From an uncultured Lachnospiraceae bacterium (GTDB lineage Bacteria > Bacillota > Clostridia > Lachnospirales > Lachnospiraceae): DNA of 64,000 nucleotides. The translations under genes and the position numbers were made by a program. The notes under the pieces were generated by a model. It ran no database searches. It was not told the origin of the DNA and saw only the letters and a program-made list of their open reading frames with translations. Within the stretch, counting starts at the first letter, position 1; every line of letters begins with the position of its first letter. Of this stretch, positions 47,544 through 57,775 are shown in pieces. The stretch lies in NCBI GenBank assembly GCA_949472775.1, contig CASWVG010000002.1, forward strand, positions 62,001 through 126,000, read 5' to 3'.

Positions 47544-47921
47544 ATGGACGAAAAATTCAGACAACAGTTGGAGGAATGCGGTGCGGATGTGGAGACCACA
47601 CTGAAACGTTTTATGAACAACGACGCGATTTACCAGAAGTTTCTCGGGAAATTCCCCAATGATCCGAATTACGCGAATTTAGGGACGAATCTGGAAACCG
47701 GTGCTTTTGAGGAGGCATACAAATGTGCCCACGCATTAAAAGGTGTGGTGGGTAATCTGGGCCTTACCCCGATCTATGAGAAGGTTTCCACGCTGGTGGA
47801 GGAACTGCGCAACAAGGCGGCAGAGGAAGTGGACGCAGCGCGCGCAAACGAGTTGTGGCAGGAGATAAAAAAGGTATACGAGCAGTTTATCGGCGTGATC
47901 AATGAAAATATCCCGCAATAA
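47544..47921 (+). CDS. Hpt (histidine phosphotransfer) domain protein
   Basis: YKCAHALKGVVGNLGLTPIYEKVSTLVEELR. Confidence 0.9.
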   Translation: MDEKFRQQLEECGADVETTLKRFMNNDAIYQKFLGKFPNDPNYANLGTNLETGAFEEAYKCAHALKGVVGNLGLTPIYEKVSTLVEELRNKAAEEVDAARANELWQEIKKVYEQFIGVINENIPQ

Positions 47922-47923
47922 CA

Positions 47924-48016
47924 GTGTGAGAAGTACTTCTGACCACTCACGGCGGAGGCTGTTTCGTGGAGAAATACGAAGTCTCACACAAGAGAATGCC
48001 TCAACGAGGCATTCTC
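47924..48016 (+). repeat. Intercistronic two-hairpin element, copy B
   Basis: Outer stem GTGTGAGA/TCTCACAC; second hairpin GAGAATGCCTC aac GAGGCATTCTC (11-bp perfect). Confidence 0.85.
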
Positions 48017-48099
48017 CATAAGAAGATTGACATGGAACGAGGCATTCTCCATAGAAGGTTGAGATGGAATGAGGCATTCTCCGTAGGAGGTTGACATGG
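48003..48099 (+). repeat. Three tandem 32-33 bp units, each with hairpin arm, SD-like purines and ATG
   Basis: aacGAGGCATTCTCcataagaagattgacATGg / aacGAGGCATTCTCcatagaaggttgagATGg / aatGAGGCATTCTCcgtaggaggttgacATGg. Confidence 0.9.
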
Positions 48100-49547
48100 A
48101 ATTTGAATGGTTAAATTCCCGGGTTGCGGATGAGACGATGGAACTCGTCCTGCTTTTCAACGAGGAGGGCAGCATACTGTACGGTAACCAGACAGCGGCG
48201 GCCAAACTGGAATACGACAGGGATAAGCTGACAAAGTGCAGTATGTCCCAGATATTCCGGCAGGATTTTCCCAACTCGCCGGATGGGTTTATCACCTTTG
48301 TAAAAAAAAGCATGAAGAGCGTCAAGGAGATGACGATGTACAGGAGCAACAACTCCTGTTTCTCTGTCAATGTCCGTATTTTTCCGGAAGACGGGATGGA
48401 TGCCTATCTTCTTCTCGCGGAAGATATTTCAGCGCAGAAAAATATGAACATGCGGATCCGCGAACTGAAGGAGAAGGAGAGTGAGAACAACCGGGCGAGA
48501 AATGAGTTTACGGCGAATGTCACCCATGAACTCCGCACGCCCGTAAATGGCATTAAAGGGCATGTGATGGAGCTTGTGGAGGAGGTTACGGATCCGGGTC
48601 AGAAAAAGACCCTCGATATCGTACTAAGCTGCTGCGACAATATGCTGACGATCATCAATGATATTCTCGATTTTGCGAAGCTGGAGTCCGGCAAATTCGT
48701 GATAGACGAAAAGCCTTTTGACTTTCAGGAGATGATAGATAAAGTAGTCGCAACCCACAGCGCGGTAGTGAATAAAAAAGAACTGCACATGAGTGTGGAT
48801 GTTGACGAGAAGATTCCAGGGAAACTGATTGGCGACGAACTGCGTCTCATCCAGATTCTGAACAATCTTTTGTCCAACGCCATCAAGTTTACCATGGTAG
48901 GCTATGTCAATCTGGTTGTCGGAATGACCAGACGGGTCAACGATGAGGTGGAGCTGTTTTTCATGGTGAGGGACAGCGGCATCGGTATTTCCCAGAAAGA
49001 GCAGGATCGCCTGTTCCAGAGTTTCAGCCAGGTGGACGCTTCGATTACGAGGCGCTTTGGCGGAACGGGACTGGGGCTTGCCATCACGAAGCAGCTTGTG
49101 GAGCTGATGCACGGAGACATTCATGTGGAGAGCGAGAAGGGGAAGGGGAGCACCTTTTCCTTTTCTGTCAAGCTCAAGAGCGAACAGATGCTCGACGACA
49201 AGCAGAGCCAGGTCTATGTGAACTGGTCTGAGTACATGAAGGAAGGGGAAGGGCAGAACGTAGACAGTCTCATGCAGTTTGGTGAGGCGGAAAACAGGGA
49301 AGAGTTAAAGAAGCGCATGGATAAGCTTGTGCTTTCCATTGAGATGGGCGCGTGGGATAAGGCGGAGCTTCTCGCCTCTACGCTGAAAGCGCTGATTGAG
49401 TCGTCGGGAGACGAGGATCTGAAGCGGCAGGAACTGCGGATGGAGATGGCGATCAGAAAAGCCAATTACGACAAGAGCATGGATATGTACGGCAGATTGA
49501 AGGATGCGATCACAGAGCGGATCGGAGATCTGTGGAACCAGGAATAG
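48096..49547 (+). CDS. PAS-containing sensor histidine kinase with C-terminal extension
   Basis: FTANVTHELRTPVNGIKGHVMEL; LIQILNNLLSNAIKFT; GGTGLGLAITKQLVELMHGDIHVESEKGKGSTFSF. Confidence 0.94.
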   Translation: MEFEWLNSRVADETMELVLLFNEEGSILYGNQTAAAKLEYDRDKLTKCSMSQIFRQDFPNSPDGFITFVKKSMKSVKEMTMYRSNNSCFSVNVRIFPEDGMDAYLLLAEDISAQKNMNMRIRELKEKESENNRARNEFTANVTHELRTPVNGIKGHVMELVEEVTDPGQKKTLDIVLSCCDNMLTIINDILDFAKLESGKFVIDEKPFDFQEMIDKVVATHSAVVNKKELHMSVDVDEKIPGKLIGDELRLIQILNNLLSNAIKFTMVGYVNLVVGMTRRVNDEVELFFMVRDSGIGISQKEQDRLFQSFSQVDASITRRFGGTGLGLAITKQLVELMHGDIHVESEKGKGSTFSFSVKLKSEQMLDDKQSQVYVNWSEYMKEGEGQNVDSLMQFGEAENREELKKRMDKLVLSIEMGAWDKAELLASTLKALIESSGDEDLKRQELRMEMAIRKANYDKSMDMYGRLKDAITERIGDLWNQE

Positions 49548-49702
49548 CAGGAGGATAGCTGTTTGGAACAGGTCGAAGCATTGACTGCCAAGACCGCAGG
49601 AATATGATGCAGGAGTGCAAAATTCCATTGTCAGAGAGCATTCAGACCGGATTTTGCATGATGAATGTGAAGGGACTGGACAGTTATGCAGGAGGATAAC
49701 TT

Positions 49703-50779
49703 ATGGAAAATGAAAATGTTAAGAAAAACGCGCCTGCCATTCTGATTGTGGATGATATCAGTGTGAATGTGACCATTCTGGAAAACATTCTCACACATGA
49801 AGGGTATGAGGCATTGACGGCTTTAAGCGTCCAGGAAGCGCTGGAGCTGATGAAGCAGACCAGACCGGATCTCATTCTCTCGGACTTGTCCATGCCCGAG
49901 ATAGACGGACTGGAGTTCTGCAGGATGTTAAAGAGCGACCAGGCGACCAGGGATATACCCTTTATCTTTATTACGGTATTGAATACCAGCAAGGAGAAAG
50001 AGGAGGCGTTTCTGGCGGGAGCCGTGGATTTTATACCGAAGCCCTTCGACAATATAGAGGTTCTGATGCGGGTGAGCAATCACTTGAGCAGTTACCGCAT
50101 GCAGCAGGAGATGGCGGATTACAATCGCATGATGCACCGGCTGGTGGAAGATCAGAAGAATCAGATCGAGAGGGAGCACGCCAGTGTGCTGCGGGCGCTT
50201 TCCCGCATTATGAAAAAGAAGGACGACGACAAGGGGACGCATCGGAGCAATGTGGCTTACAACTGCAAGCTTCTCGCCCAGGGGATGCAGTTTTCCCCGG
50301 CCTTTGAGGACGAGGTGACAGACGAGTTTGTGGAGAATATCGGCATTGCGGCGAGACTTCACGACGTGGGAAGGTTCCTTATGTCGGAGGAGGAGATCGC
50401 GGACGATGGCGGGCCGGACAGGCAGAATTTGGAATATATTGAAAAGTGTACGGAATTTGGTGGTGAAGTAATCGGTGAATTCAGCGTGGATCAGGTGAGC
50501 GGCGGCGCGATGGAGATGACGAGGCAGATAGCCAGATGTCATCACGCGCATTGGGATGGTTCCGGCTATCCGGCGCTTTCGGGAAACGGGATCCCGCTGG
50601 AGGCGAGGATTACGGCTGTGGTGAACGACTTTGACGAAATGACGGCGCCGGGTCACGCAGAGGCAGCCTGCTCCCCGGAAGAGGGATTGCAGAGGATCAG
50701 CGAGCGGAGCGGTTTGTACTACGACCCGGATGTGGTAAAGGTGTTCAATAAGCTCTGGAGCAGGATGAGAACAAATTGA
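49703..50779 (+). CDS. REC-HD-GYP-like response regulator with divergent catalytic motif
   Basis: ILIVDDISVNVTILE, LILSDLSMPEIDG; LHDVGRFLMS; HHAHWDGSGYPALSGNGIPLEARITAVVNDFDEM. Confidence 0.88.
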   Translation: MENENVKKNAPAILIVDDISVNVTILENILTHEGYEALTALSVQEALELMKQTRPDLILSDLSMPEIDGLEFCRMLKSDQATRDIPFIFITVLNTSKEKEEAFLAGAVDFIPKPFDNIEVLMRVSNHLSSYRMQQEMADYNRMMHRLVEDQKNQIEREHASVLRALSRIMKKKDDDKGTHRSNVAYNCKLLAQGMQFSPAFEDEVTDEFVENIGIAARLHDVGRFLMSEEEIADDGGPDRQNLEYIEKCTEFGGEVIGEFSVDQVSGGAMEMTRQIARCHHAHWDGSGYPALSGNGIPLEARITAVVNDFDEMTAPGHAEAACSPEEGLQRISERSGLYYDPDVVKVFNKLWSRMRTN

Positions 50780-50834
50780 CTTTTATTGAATTGTATGCTT
50801 TAATTAAAGATGGTAATTTGGGGAGGCAAAAGAA

Positions 50835-51638
50835 GTGATTACCGACGGCGAGTTTCAACGAATCGTTACCTATGTTAAGAATAATTATGGTATTGATCTG
50901 AGCCAGAAGAGAGTCCTGGTAGGCGGACGGCTGGAGAATTACCTCGTCCGAAACGGCTACGCGAATTATAATGAATATATGGCGAAGGTGGAGCACAACC
51001 CGAAGGGCAGCGAGGCGACTGATCTGATCAACATTCTGACCACGAACCATACATATTTTATGCGGGAGAGCGAGCACTTTGATTTCATGAAAAATGTAGC
51101 ATTGCCGTGGGCGAAATCCAGGACGATGGGTACAAAGGACCTGAGAGTCTGGTGTGGCGCATCCTCCACAGGGGAGGAACCGTATACACTGGCTATGATT
51201 ATTCAGGATTTTTTTGGTATAGAGCATAACGCATGGGATACCAGACTTCTGGCGACAGACATTTCCATGAAAGTATTGTCGCACGCATCCAAGGGCGTAT
51301 ATCTGAAGGAGGATATTGAGCCTCTGCCCGTCAACTGGAAGCGGCATTATTTCAAGCAGATCAGCCAGGATGAATTCCAGGTGAAGGATGAGCTGAAAAA
51401 GGAAGTCATTTTCAAGCAGTTTAATCTGATGGACCCCATCAGGTTCAAGAAGAAATTTCACATTGTATTTTTGCGGAATGTGATGATCTATTTCCAGGAT
51501 GACATCAAATATCCGCTGATTAACCGGATTTATGATCACATGGAGCCGGGCGGCTATCTCTTTATCGGGCTGACGGAGAGACTGGAGCGTCAAAAAGTGA
51601 AATTTAACTATGTTCAACCATCAATTTACAGAAAATAG
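50835..51638 (+). CDS. cheR: Chemotaxis protein methyltransferase CheR
   Basis: TNHTYFMRESEHFDFM, VWCGASSTGEEPYTLAMI, ARLLATDIS-type motif (TRLLATDISMKVL), IVFLRNVMIYF. Confidence 0.95.
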   Translation: MITDGEFQRIVTYVKNNYGIDLSQKRVLVGGRLENYLVRNGYANYNEYMAKVEHNPKGSEATDLINILTTNHTYFMRESEHFDFMKNVALPWAKSRTMGTKDLRVWCGASSTGEEPYTLAMIIQDFFGIEHNAWDTRLLATDISMKVLSHASKGVYLKEDIEPLPVNWKRHYFKQISQDEFQVKDELKKEVIFKQFNLMDPIRFKKKFHIVFLRNVMIYFQDDIKYPLINRIYDHMEPGGYLFIGLTERLERQKVKFNYVQPSIYRK

Positions 51639-51649
51639 GAGTGCAGAAC

Positions 51650-52675
51650 ATGAGACCGATTAGAGTGTTGGTTGTAGACGATTCGCTGATGTTCCGCAAG
51701 CTGCTTGCGCAAGGACTGGATTCGGATCCGAACATTGAAGTGGTGGCAGATGTCGGGGATGTCTATGAGGCGCGGGACGCGATACTCAAGTTTAAGCCCG
51801 ATGTTATGACATTGGATGTGGAGATGCCGCGCATGAACGGCATAGAGTTTTTAAAGCGGCTGATGCCACAGTATCCGTTACCCGTGGTGATGATAAGCGC
51901 TTTAAACAATAAGGTTTTTGACGCGCTGGAAGCAGGTGCGGTAGATTTTGTAAATAAACCGTCTAATCTGACGAGGGAACAGTTAAATAACTTTCTGACG
52001 CAGGAGCTGGCGGCAAAGGTCAAGATTGCCTCCACCGCAAAGGTGGGCAAATTAAAAAGAGTGGACAACACGGCGATCGCGAGCCATATTACCGCGGCGG
52101 GCGGCAAGGACCGTATCGTTGCGATCGGTGCCTCCACGGGAGGGACGGAAGCGATCTTTGAGGTTGTGAAAAGATTTAAGAGAGATATTCCGGGCGTGGT
52201 CATTGTACAGCATATGCCGCCCGGGTTTACACAGATGTATGCAGACCGTCTGAACAACCAGTGTGAGGTGGCGGTGAAGGAAGCGCAGACTGGCGACCGC
52301 GTGATGCAGGGACAGGTGCTGATCGCACCGGGCGACAGACAGATGCGGCTTGTCAAAGTAAATGGCGCCTATCAGGTCGAGTGCCGGGGTACGGAGAAAG
52401 TGAGCGGGCATTGCCCCTCCGTGGACGTTTTGTTCAGCTCTGTGGCGAAGGCGGCAGGAAACAAGGCGGTGGGTGCGATTCTGACGGGCATGGGAGCCGA
52501 CGGCGCGAAGGGACTTCTGGAGATGCGCAACGCCGGCGCGCTGACTGTCGGGCAGGATGAGGCGACCTGTGTCGTTTACGGCATGCCGAAGGTTGCTTTC
52601 GATATCGGCGCGGTGCAGCAGCAGGCACCAATTACGGCAATTGCAGGGAAGATTTACAGCCTGTTAAGCAAATAG
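51650..52675 (+). CDS. cheB: Protein-glutamate methylesterase CheB
   Basis: IRVLVVDDSLMFRKLLAQ; IVAIGASTGGTEAI; VIVQHMPPGFTQMYADRLN; AILTGMGADGAKGLLEMR. Confidence 0.96.
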   Translation: MRPIRVLVVDDSLMFRKLLAQGLDSDPNIEVVADVGDVYEARDAILKFKPDVMTLDVEMPRMNGIEFLKRLMPQYPLPVVMISALNNKVFDALEAGAVDFVNKPSNLTREQLNNFLTQELAAKVKIASTAKVGKLKRVDNTAIASHITAAGGKDRIVAIGASTGGTEAIFEVVKRFKRDIPGVVIVQHMPPGFTQMYADRLNNQCEVAVKEAQTGDRVMQGQVLIAPGDRQMRLVKVNGAYQVECRGTEKVSGHCPSVDVLFSSVAKAAGNKAVGAILTGMGADGAKGLLEMRNAGALTVGQDEATCVVYGMPKVAFDIGAVQQQAPITAIAGKIYSLLSK

Positions 52676-52706
52676 ATACTACTTTGAAGAAAGGAGCTGA
52701 GCGCAT

Positions 52707-53099
52707 ATGAAGATTTTGTTGGCAGAGGACGATTTCGCCAGCCGTAAGTTTATGGATAAGCAGCTCTCACGTTATGGAGAATGCGACGTGATGGTGGATG
52801 GCGAAGAGGCTGTGGATGCGTTTATGATGGCACTGGAGGACGGTGAGCCTTATGATCTGGCATGTCTGGATGTGATGATGCCGGTTATGGACGGCTATCA
52901 GGTGTTAAAGGCAATCCGCGATATCGAAGCGCAGAAGGGTATTCCCAAGAGTAAGCGTGTAAAAGTCATTATGACGACGGCGCTGAATGACGAACGCAAT
53001 GTAAAGATGGCGTTCGAGCTTGGATGCGAAGCCTATGCCGGGAAACCGATAGATGTAGAGAAGTTTGAAAAGGTATTAACAAAGCTTGGGCTGATTTAG
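52707..53099 (+). CDS. Stand-alone REC (CheY-like) protein
   Basis: KILLAEDDFASRKFM, ACLDVMMPVMDGYQVL, AYAGKPIDVEKF. Confidence 0.93.
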   Translation: MKILLAEDDFASRKFMDKQLSRYGECDVMVDGEEAVDAFMMALEDGEPYDLACLDVMMPVMDGYQVLKAIRDIEAQKGIPKSKRVKVIMTTALNDERNVKMAFELGCEAYAGKPIDVEKFEKVLTKLGLI

Positions 53100-53132
53100 G
53101 AAATCTGAAAATCCTTAAGATGAGGAGGAAAT

Positions 53133-55268
53133 ATGGCAGAAGAATTCAACACAGAAAGTATGCTTGACATGTTTTTGTACGAGAGCGGACAGCTTTTGGA
53201 AAAACTGGAAGGCATAATATTGGAAAAACAGGATGCTGATTGCTTCGATGATGCCGATATCAATGAGATTTTCCGCGTCATGCACACCATTAAAGGTTCC
53301 TCGGGCGTTTTGATGTATGAGAACATCACGAAGGTGACCCATAAACTGGAGGATGTGTTCTATTACCTGAGAGAATCCCACCCGGATGACGTGCCGCACA
53401 TGGAATTGGTGGAAAAAGTACTTGCGGTGTCGGATTTTGTGACGGGTGAGCTCGATAAGCTGAAAAACGGCGATACGCCGGATGGTGATGAAAAAGAGCT
53501 TGTGGAGGATCTGGATGAGTTCCTTGGGCGCCTGAAGGGCGAGATCAAGAAGCAGGGTATCCAGATGCCGCAGGCTAATAAGCATGTGGAGCCGACACAA
53601 TTCTACATTACGCCGGTGGCGGGTGACGACAGTCATTTTTATCGGATTTCGATTCATTACCGAAGCGATACGCAGATGAGCAATCTGAGGGCTTATTCGG
53701 CGACCTATGCTTTAAAGGAGGTTGCGGAAGATCTGCTGTACACACCGGATGACATTCTCTCCAACGAGGCGAGTGCCGATGTGATCGTGGCAGAGGGCTT
53801 TCACATGCTGCTGCAGACGAAGAGTTCCAAGGAGGATGTGATCGCACTGATCGACAGCTCCGAGGCAGAGGAAATTAATTTTGATGAGCTCTCCAAAGAG
53901 GAGTACGGCAGGGCGCTTGGTGAGTTTGGCAGAGAGGAAGCCGAGCCGGTTGTTGTAGCGCCTGTGGCTGCGAAGGATGACAGCAATAAAGAGGCGAAGA
54001 AGGAAGGACCGAAACCGGGCGACTACGTGGTTAAGACCAAGGAAGCCGGCAAGGGTAAGACACTGGCGAAGAACCAGCCCAAACAGCAGAGTATCATCAG
54101 CGTGAATGTGGAGAAGATGGATGCGCTGATGGATCTGATCGGCGAGCTGGTTATCGCGGAGGCGGTTGTACTGCAGAATCCGGATCTGAAAGTGCCGGGA
54201 CTGGAGCTTTCCAATTTCCAGAAGGCGTCCGGGCAGCTTTCCAAGATTACGACGGAACTGCAGGAAGTTATCATGTCCATGCGTATGATGCCTCTTACCA
54301 ACACGTTCCAGAAGATGCGCCGAATCGTATTCGACGTTTCCAGAAAGCTTGGTAAGGACATTGAGCTTGAAGTGGTCGGTGAGAACACGGAAGTGGATAA
54401 GAATATCATCGAACATATTACCGACCCGTTGATGCATCTTGTGAGAAACTCTGTGGATCACGGTATCGAGGAGGATCCGGCGGACAGAACCGCGGTCGGC
54501 AAATCTTCGAAAGGAAAGATCACACTGGAGGCGAAGAACGAGGGCGGTAAGGTTTATATCAGCGTTAAGGACGACGGCAAAGGTCTGAATAAAGATAAAC
54601 TATACCAGAAAGCTCTGGATAAAGGCCTGATTGAGAATAAGCCGATGAGCGAGTTTACGGACAAGGAGATTTTCCGATTTATCACGCTGCCGGGCTTCTC
54701 CACCAAGGAGGAGGTAACCGAGTATTCAGGCAGAGGCGTGGGCATGGATGTGGTGGTGAAGAACATCCAGTCCATCAGCGGAAGACTGGATATTTCCAGC
54801 GTGGAGTTTGAAGGGTCGGAGATGACTCTGGTGATTCCGCTCACGCTTGCAATTATCAATGGTATTGTGGTACAGGTAGGTAATTCCCCGTTTGTGATTG
54901 AGACGGCGTCGATCAAGGAATTTGTGAGAGTGGGAGAAGACTCTCTCATCAGTGAGCCGAGTGGCGAGGAATACATCGTGCTGAGAGGGGAGTGTTATCC
55001 CTTTATCCGCCTGAATGAAAGGTATGATCTGCCCGATTCGATCGATAAGATTGAAGAGGGAATCATCGTTGTGTTAGAACATGAGGGCAGCCAGGTATGT
55101 GTGCTGATTGACAAACTGCTGCAGGAGCAGGAGATCGTGGTGAAGCCGATTCCCCCGTATGTCCGGAAAGTCAAGGGTCTTTCGGGCTGTACGCAGCTTG
55201 GCGACGGAAGCATTGCACTGATCCTGGATATTGCCGGATTGCTGATGCATGACGGAGAAAGGAGATAG
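53133..55268 (+). CDS. cheA: Chemotaxis histidine kinase CheA
   Basis: P1 IFRVMHTIKGSSGVLMYENI; MPLTNTFQKMRRIVFDVSRKLGKDIELEVVGENTEVDKNIIEHITDPLMHLVRNSVDHGIE; CheW-like C-term. Confidence 0.97.
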   Translation: MAEEFNTESMLDMFLYESGQLLEKLEGIILEKQDADCFDDADINEIFRVMHTIKGSSGVLMYENITKVTHKLEDVFYYLRESHPDDVPHMELVEKVLAVSDFVTGELDKLKNGDTPDGDEKELVEDLDEFLGRLKGEIKKQGIQMPQANKHVEPTQFYITPVAGDDSHFYRISIHYRSDTQMSNLRAYSATYALKEVAEDLLYTPDDILSNEASADVIVAEGFHMLLQTKSSKEDVIALIDSSEAEEINFDELSKEEYGRALGEFGREEAEPVVVAPVAAKDDSNKEAKKEGPKPGDYVVKTKEAGKGKTLAKNQPKQQSIISVNVEKMDALMDLIGELVIAEAVVLQNPDLKVPGLELSNFQKASGQLSKITTELQEVIMSMRMMPLTNTFQKMRRIVFDVSRKLGKDIELEVVGENTEVDKNIIEHITDPLMHLVRNSVDHGIEEDPADRTAVGKSSKGKITLEAKNEGGKVYISVKDDGKGLNKDKLYQKALDKGLIENKPMSEFTDKEIFRFITLPGFSTKEEVTEYSGRGVGMDVVVKNIQSISGRLDISSVEFEGSEMTLVIPLTLAIINGIVVQVGNSPFVIETASIKEFVRVGEDSLISEPSGEEYIVLRGECYPFIRLNERYDLPDSIDKIEEGIIVVLEHEGSQVCVLIDKLLQEQEIVVKPIPPYVRKVKGLSGCTQLGDGSIALILDIAGLLMHDGERR

Positions 55269-55271
55269 TAC

Positions 55272-55811
55272 ATGGCGGAAGATTTATTGAAAAAAGTAGA
55301 AACGGATGATATGGAAGAGCTGTTGGAGGATGATTCCCAAAAAGGAATGTATATGACATTCCAGATTGGAAAAGAGTTGTTCGGCATAAGCATCAGCTAT
55401 GTGAATGAGATCATTGCGATGCAGCCGATTGCGGCAATCCCCGAGGTAGACGATTACATTAAGGGTTTGATCAATCTCCGAGGCAAGATTATTCCTGTGA
55501 TTGATGTTCGTGTCAGATTTAAAATGGAACCGTGCGAATACACGGACAGAACGTGTATTATCGTCATCGATGTAAAATCTACCATGATCGGTCTGATCGT
55601 GGAGAGATTAGCGGATGTTGATACCATTGCAGAGGACAATATCGCACCACCGCCGTCGCTGGGAAGGAAAGAACATGAGCATAACAAGTATGTTTTCGGA
55701 CTGGCCAGAACAGGAGACACGGTAACGCTTCTTCTTGATCCTGAGAAACTGATTAGGCAGGACGATATCGTGACAGCGATGGAAGAGGTTCGCAAGGAAG
55801 AACAATCATAA
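55272..55811 (+). CDS. cheW: Chemotaxis coupling protein CheW
   Basis: YMTFQIGKELFGISISYVNEIIAMQPIAAIPEVDDYIKGLINLRGKIIPVIDVRVRFKM. Confidence 0.96.
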   Translation: MAEDLLKKVETDDMEELLEDDSQKGMYMTFQIGKELFGISISYVNEIIAMQPIAAIPEVDDYIKGLINLRGKIIPVIDVRVRFKMEPCEYTDRTCIIVIDVKSTMIGLIVERLADVDTIAEDNIAPPPSLGRKEHEHNKYVFGLARTGDTVTLLLDPEKLIRQDDIVTAMEEVRKEEQS

Positions 55812-55826
55812 AAAGGAGAAACTACC

Positions 55827-57608
55827 ATGAAGAAGAGATTTTCAATTGTTGACATGTCAGTCAAGAAAAAGATTACGTTATTCAGCGCTCTGATGCTGAT
55901 TATGCTGATCCTTGTTTCGGCGGTGGGATTATGGTCCTCTAATATGGTAAACACGGCGCGCAAGAGCCAGTATGATAACTATGCGATGCCCCAATACTAT
56001 GTGACGCAGGGATTTGCTAATTTCTGTAACATTAAAGTGCGTATCCGTAACATTCTGTTCTACTATAGCGAAGATATGGATACGATAGCGAAGCAGGAAG
56101 AGATGATTGACAGCTATAAAGCGGATGCTGCCAGCTATTTTGCCCTGTTTGAAGAAACCATGGACAAATTGACCCCGGAAATCCAGGATCAATATCATTT
56201 GGTACGGGATAAGATTGACAGCTGGTATGCGTCCTCTGAAGAGGATATCAATCTTGTCAAGGAAGGCAAGACAGAGGAAGCGATCAACGAGCTTGTGACG
56301 AACAGTAAGTTTGTCGCTGATGAAGTGGAAGACAATCTGCGCATCCTGATTGAAATGATGGAGAACACATCTGACGAGAAGGATCTGGATCTGAACACCC
56401 AGCTGATGGCGCTGACAATCCTGCAGGTGGTGGTAATGGTAGTCGCTATTCTCATCACTATCGCGTACTGCGCGCTTCTGATCAAGGCGATCACGGTTCC
56501 CATGGCGAAGCTGTCCGAGGCGGCTAAGAAGATGACTATGGGTGATATCGAAGTAGACTGCGAGAAAGTTTACAACGATGATCTGGGTGCACTGCTCGAT
56601 GAGTTTGCCCAGATGGCGGAAGCGATCCGGGTACAGACCGACATCACCGAAGCGATTTCCAAGGGTGATCTGACGATGGAAGCAAATCCCCGCAGCGACA
56701 GAGACGTGCTGGGCAAGGCGATTGTCAGACTGCTTTCCGAGAACAACATGACGCTGAGCAACGTGAAAGAGGCGAGCACGCAGATTACCGTCGGTTCCGA
56801 GCAGGTGGCGAATGCCAGCCAGGCTCTGGCACAGGGCTCCACCGAGCAGGCTAGTGCGATCGAACAGGTAACGGCTTCTATGGATGAGGTGACACAGCGT
56901 ACCAAGGCGAATGCGACGCAGGCAGGTGAAGCTAACGTTCTGGTACATAATATCAAGGATATGGCTACAGCCGGCAACGATCAGATGAAGTCCATGATTC
57001 AGGCAATGGATGATATCAATGCATCTTCTGAGACGATCTCCAAGATCATTAAGACGATCGACGATATCGCATTCCAGACAAACATTCTTGCGCTGAATGC
57101 GGCGGTTGAGGCGGCAAGAGCAGGCGTACACGGCAAGGGATTTGCAGTGGTGGCTGAAGAAGTAAGAAACCTGGCGGCTAAGAGTGCGGCTGCGGCCAGC
57201 GAGACGGCAGAGATGATCGACGATACGATCCATAAGGTTGGCAACGGCGCGAAGATCGCCCAGGATACCGCGAAGTCTCTCGACGAGATTGTGGGTTCCA
57301 TCGACGAGATTGTTGGACTGATCGGAAATATTACGGCTTCGTCCAATGATCAGGCGACGGCGATCTCCCAGATTGACCAGGCGATTTCCCAGGTATCTAC
57401 CGTGGTACAGACCAATGCGGCTACCAGTGAGCAGTGTGCGGCAGCCAGCGAGGAGCTTTCTAACCAGGCGGTTACCCTCAGGAACCTTATGGCGAGATAT
57501 CAGTTGGTGTCCGGCAATATGGGCGGCAGCAGCTATGTGGACAGCACGCCTACATACAGCAGTGAGCCGACGATCTCTCTGGACGGAGATTACGACGATA
57601 AGTATTAA
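55827..57608 (+). CDS. Methyl-accepting chemotaxis protein (4HB-type sensor)
   Basis: TM - helical sensor - TM - [57 protein letters not shown]. Confidence 0.95.
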   Translation: MKKRFSIVDMSVKKKITLFSALMLIMLILVSAVGLWSSNMVNTARKSQYDNYAMPQYYVTQGFANFCNIKVRIRNILFYYSEDMDTIAKQEEMIDSYKADAASYFALFEETMDKLTPEIQDQYHLVRDKIDSWYASSEEDINLVKEGKTEEAINELVTNSKFVADEVEDNLRILIEMMENTSDEKDLDLNTQLMALTILQVVVMVVAILITIAYCALLIKAITVPMAKLSEAAKKMTMGDIEVDCEKVYNDDLGALLDEFAQMAEAIRVQTDITEAISKGDLTMEANPRSDRDVLGKAIVRLLSENNMTLSNVKEASTQITVGSEQVANASQALAQGSTEQASAIEQVTASMDEVTQRTKANATQAGEANVLVHNIKDMATAGNDQMKSMIQAMDDINASSETISKIIKTIDDIAFQTNILALNAAVEAARAGVHGKGFAVVAEEVRNLAAKSAAAASETAEMIDDTIHKVGNGAKIAQDTAKSLDEIVGSIDEIVGLIGNITASSNDQATAISQIDQAISQVSTVVQTNAATSEQCAAASEELSNQAVTLRNLMARYQLVSGNMGGSSYVDSTPTYSSEPTISLDGDYDDKY

Positions 57609-57648
57609 GAAGAGGACAGACCGGAGCGGGTCTGTACAGAATAGAGGA

Positions 57649-57683
57649 AAGAGTCATTGCCCTTGGGCGGTGGCTCTTTTTTT
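57649..57683 (+). terminator. Intrinsic terminator at end of the che cluster
   Basis: GAGTCATTGCCCttGGGCGGTGGCTCTTTTTTT. Confidence 0.85.
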
Positions 57684-57775
57684 GACTCTGCTTTTAAGTT
57701 TTATATATATTTATGTCACAAATAGGAGCCACCAGGTGTATTATTGGTAAACAGGAATCAGAAGGAGGCGATTCG

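Noticed and set aside
48003-48099. Tandem units considered as a CRISPR array
   Set aside because: Units abut with no spacers and contain SD/ATG of the downstream gene; no cas genes.
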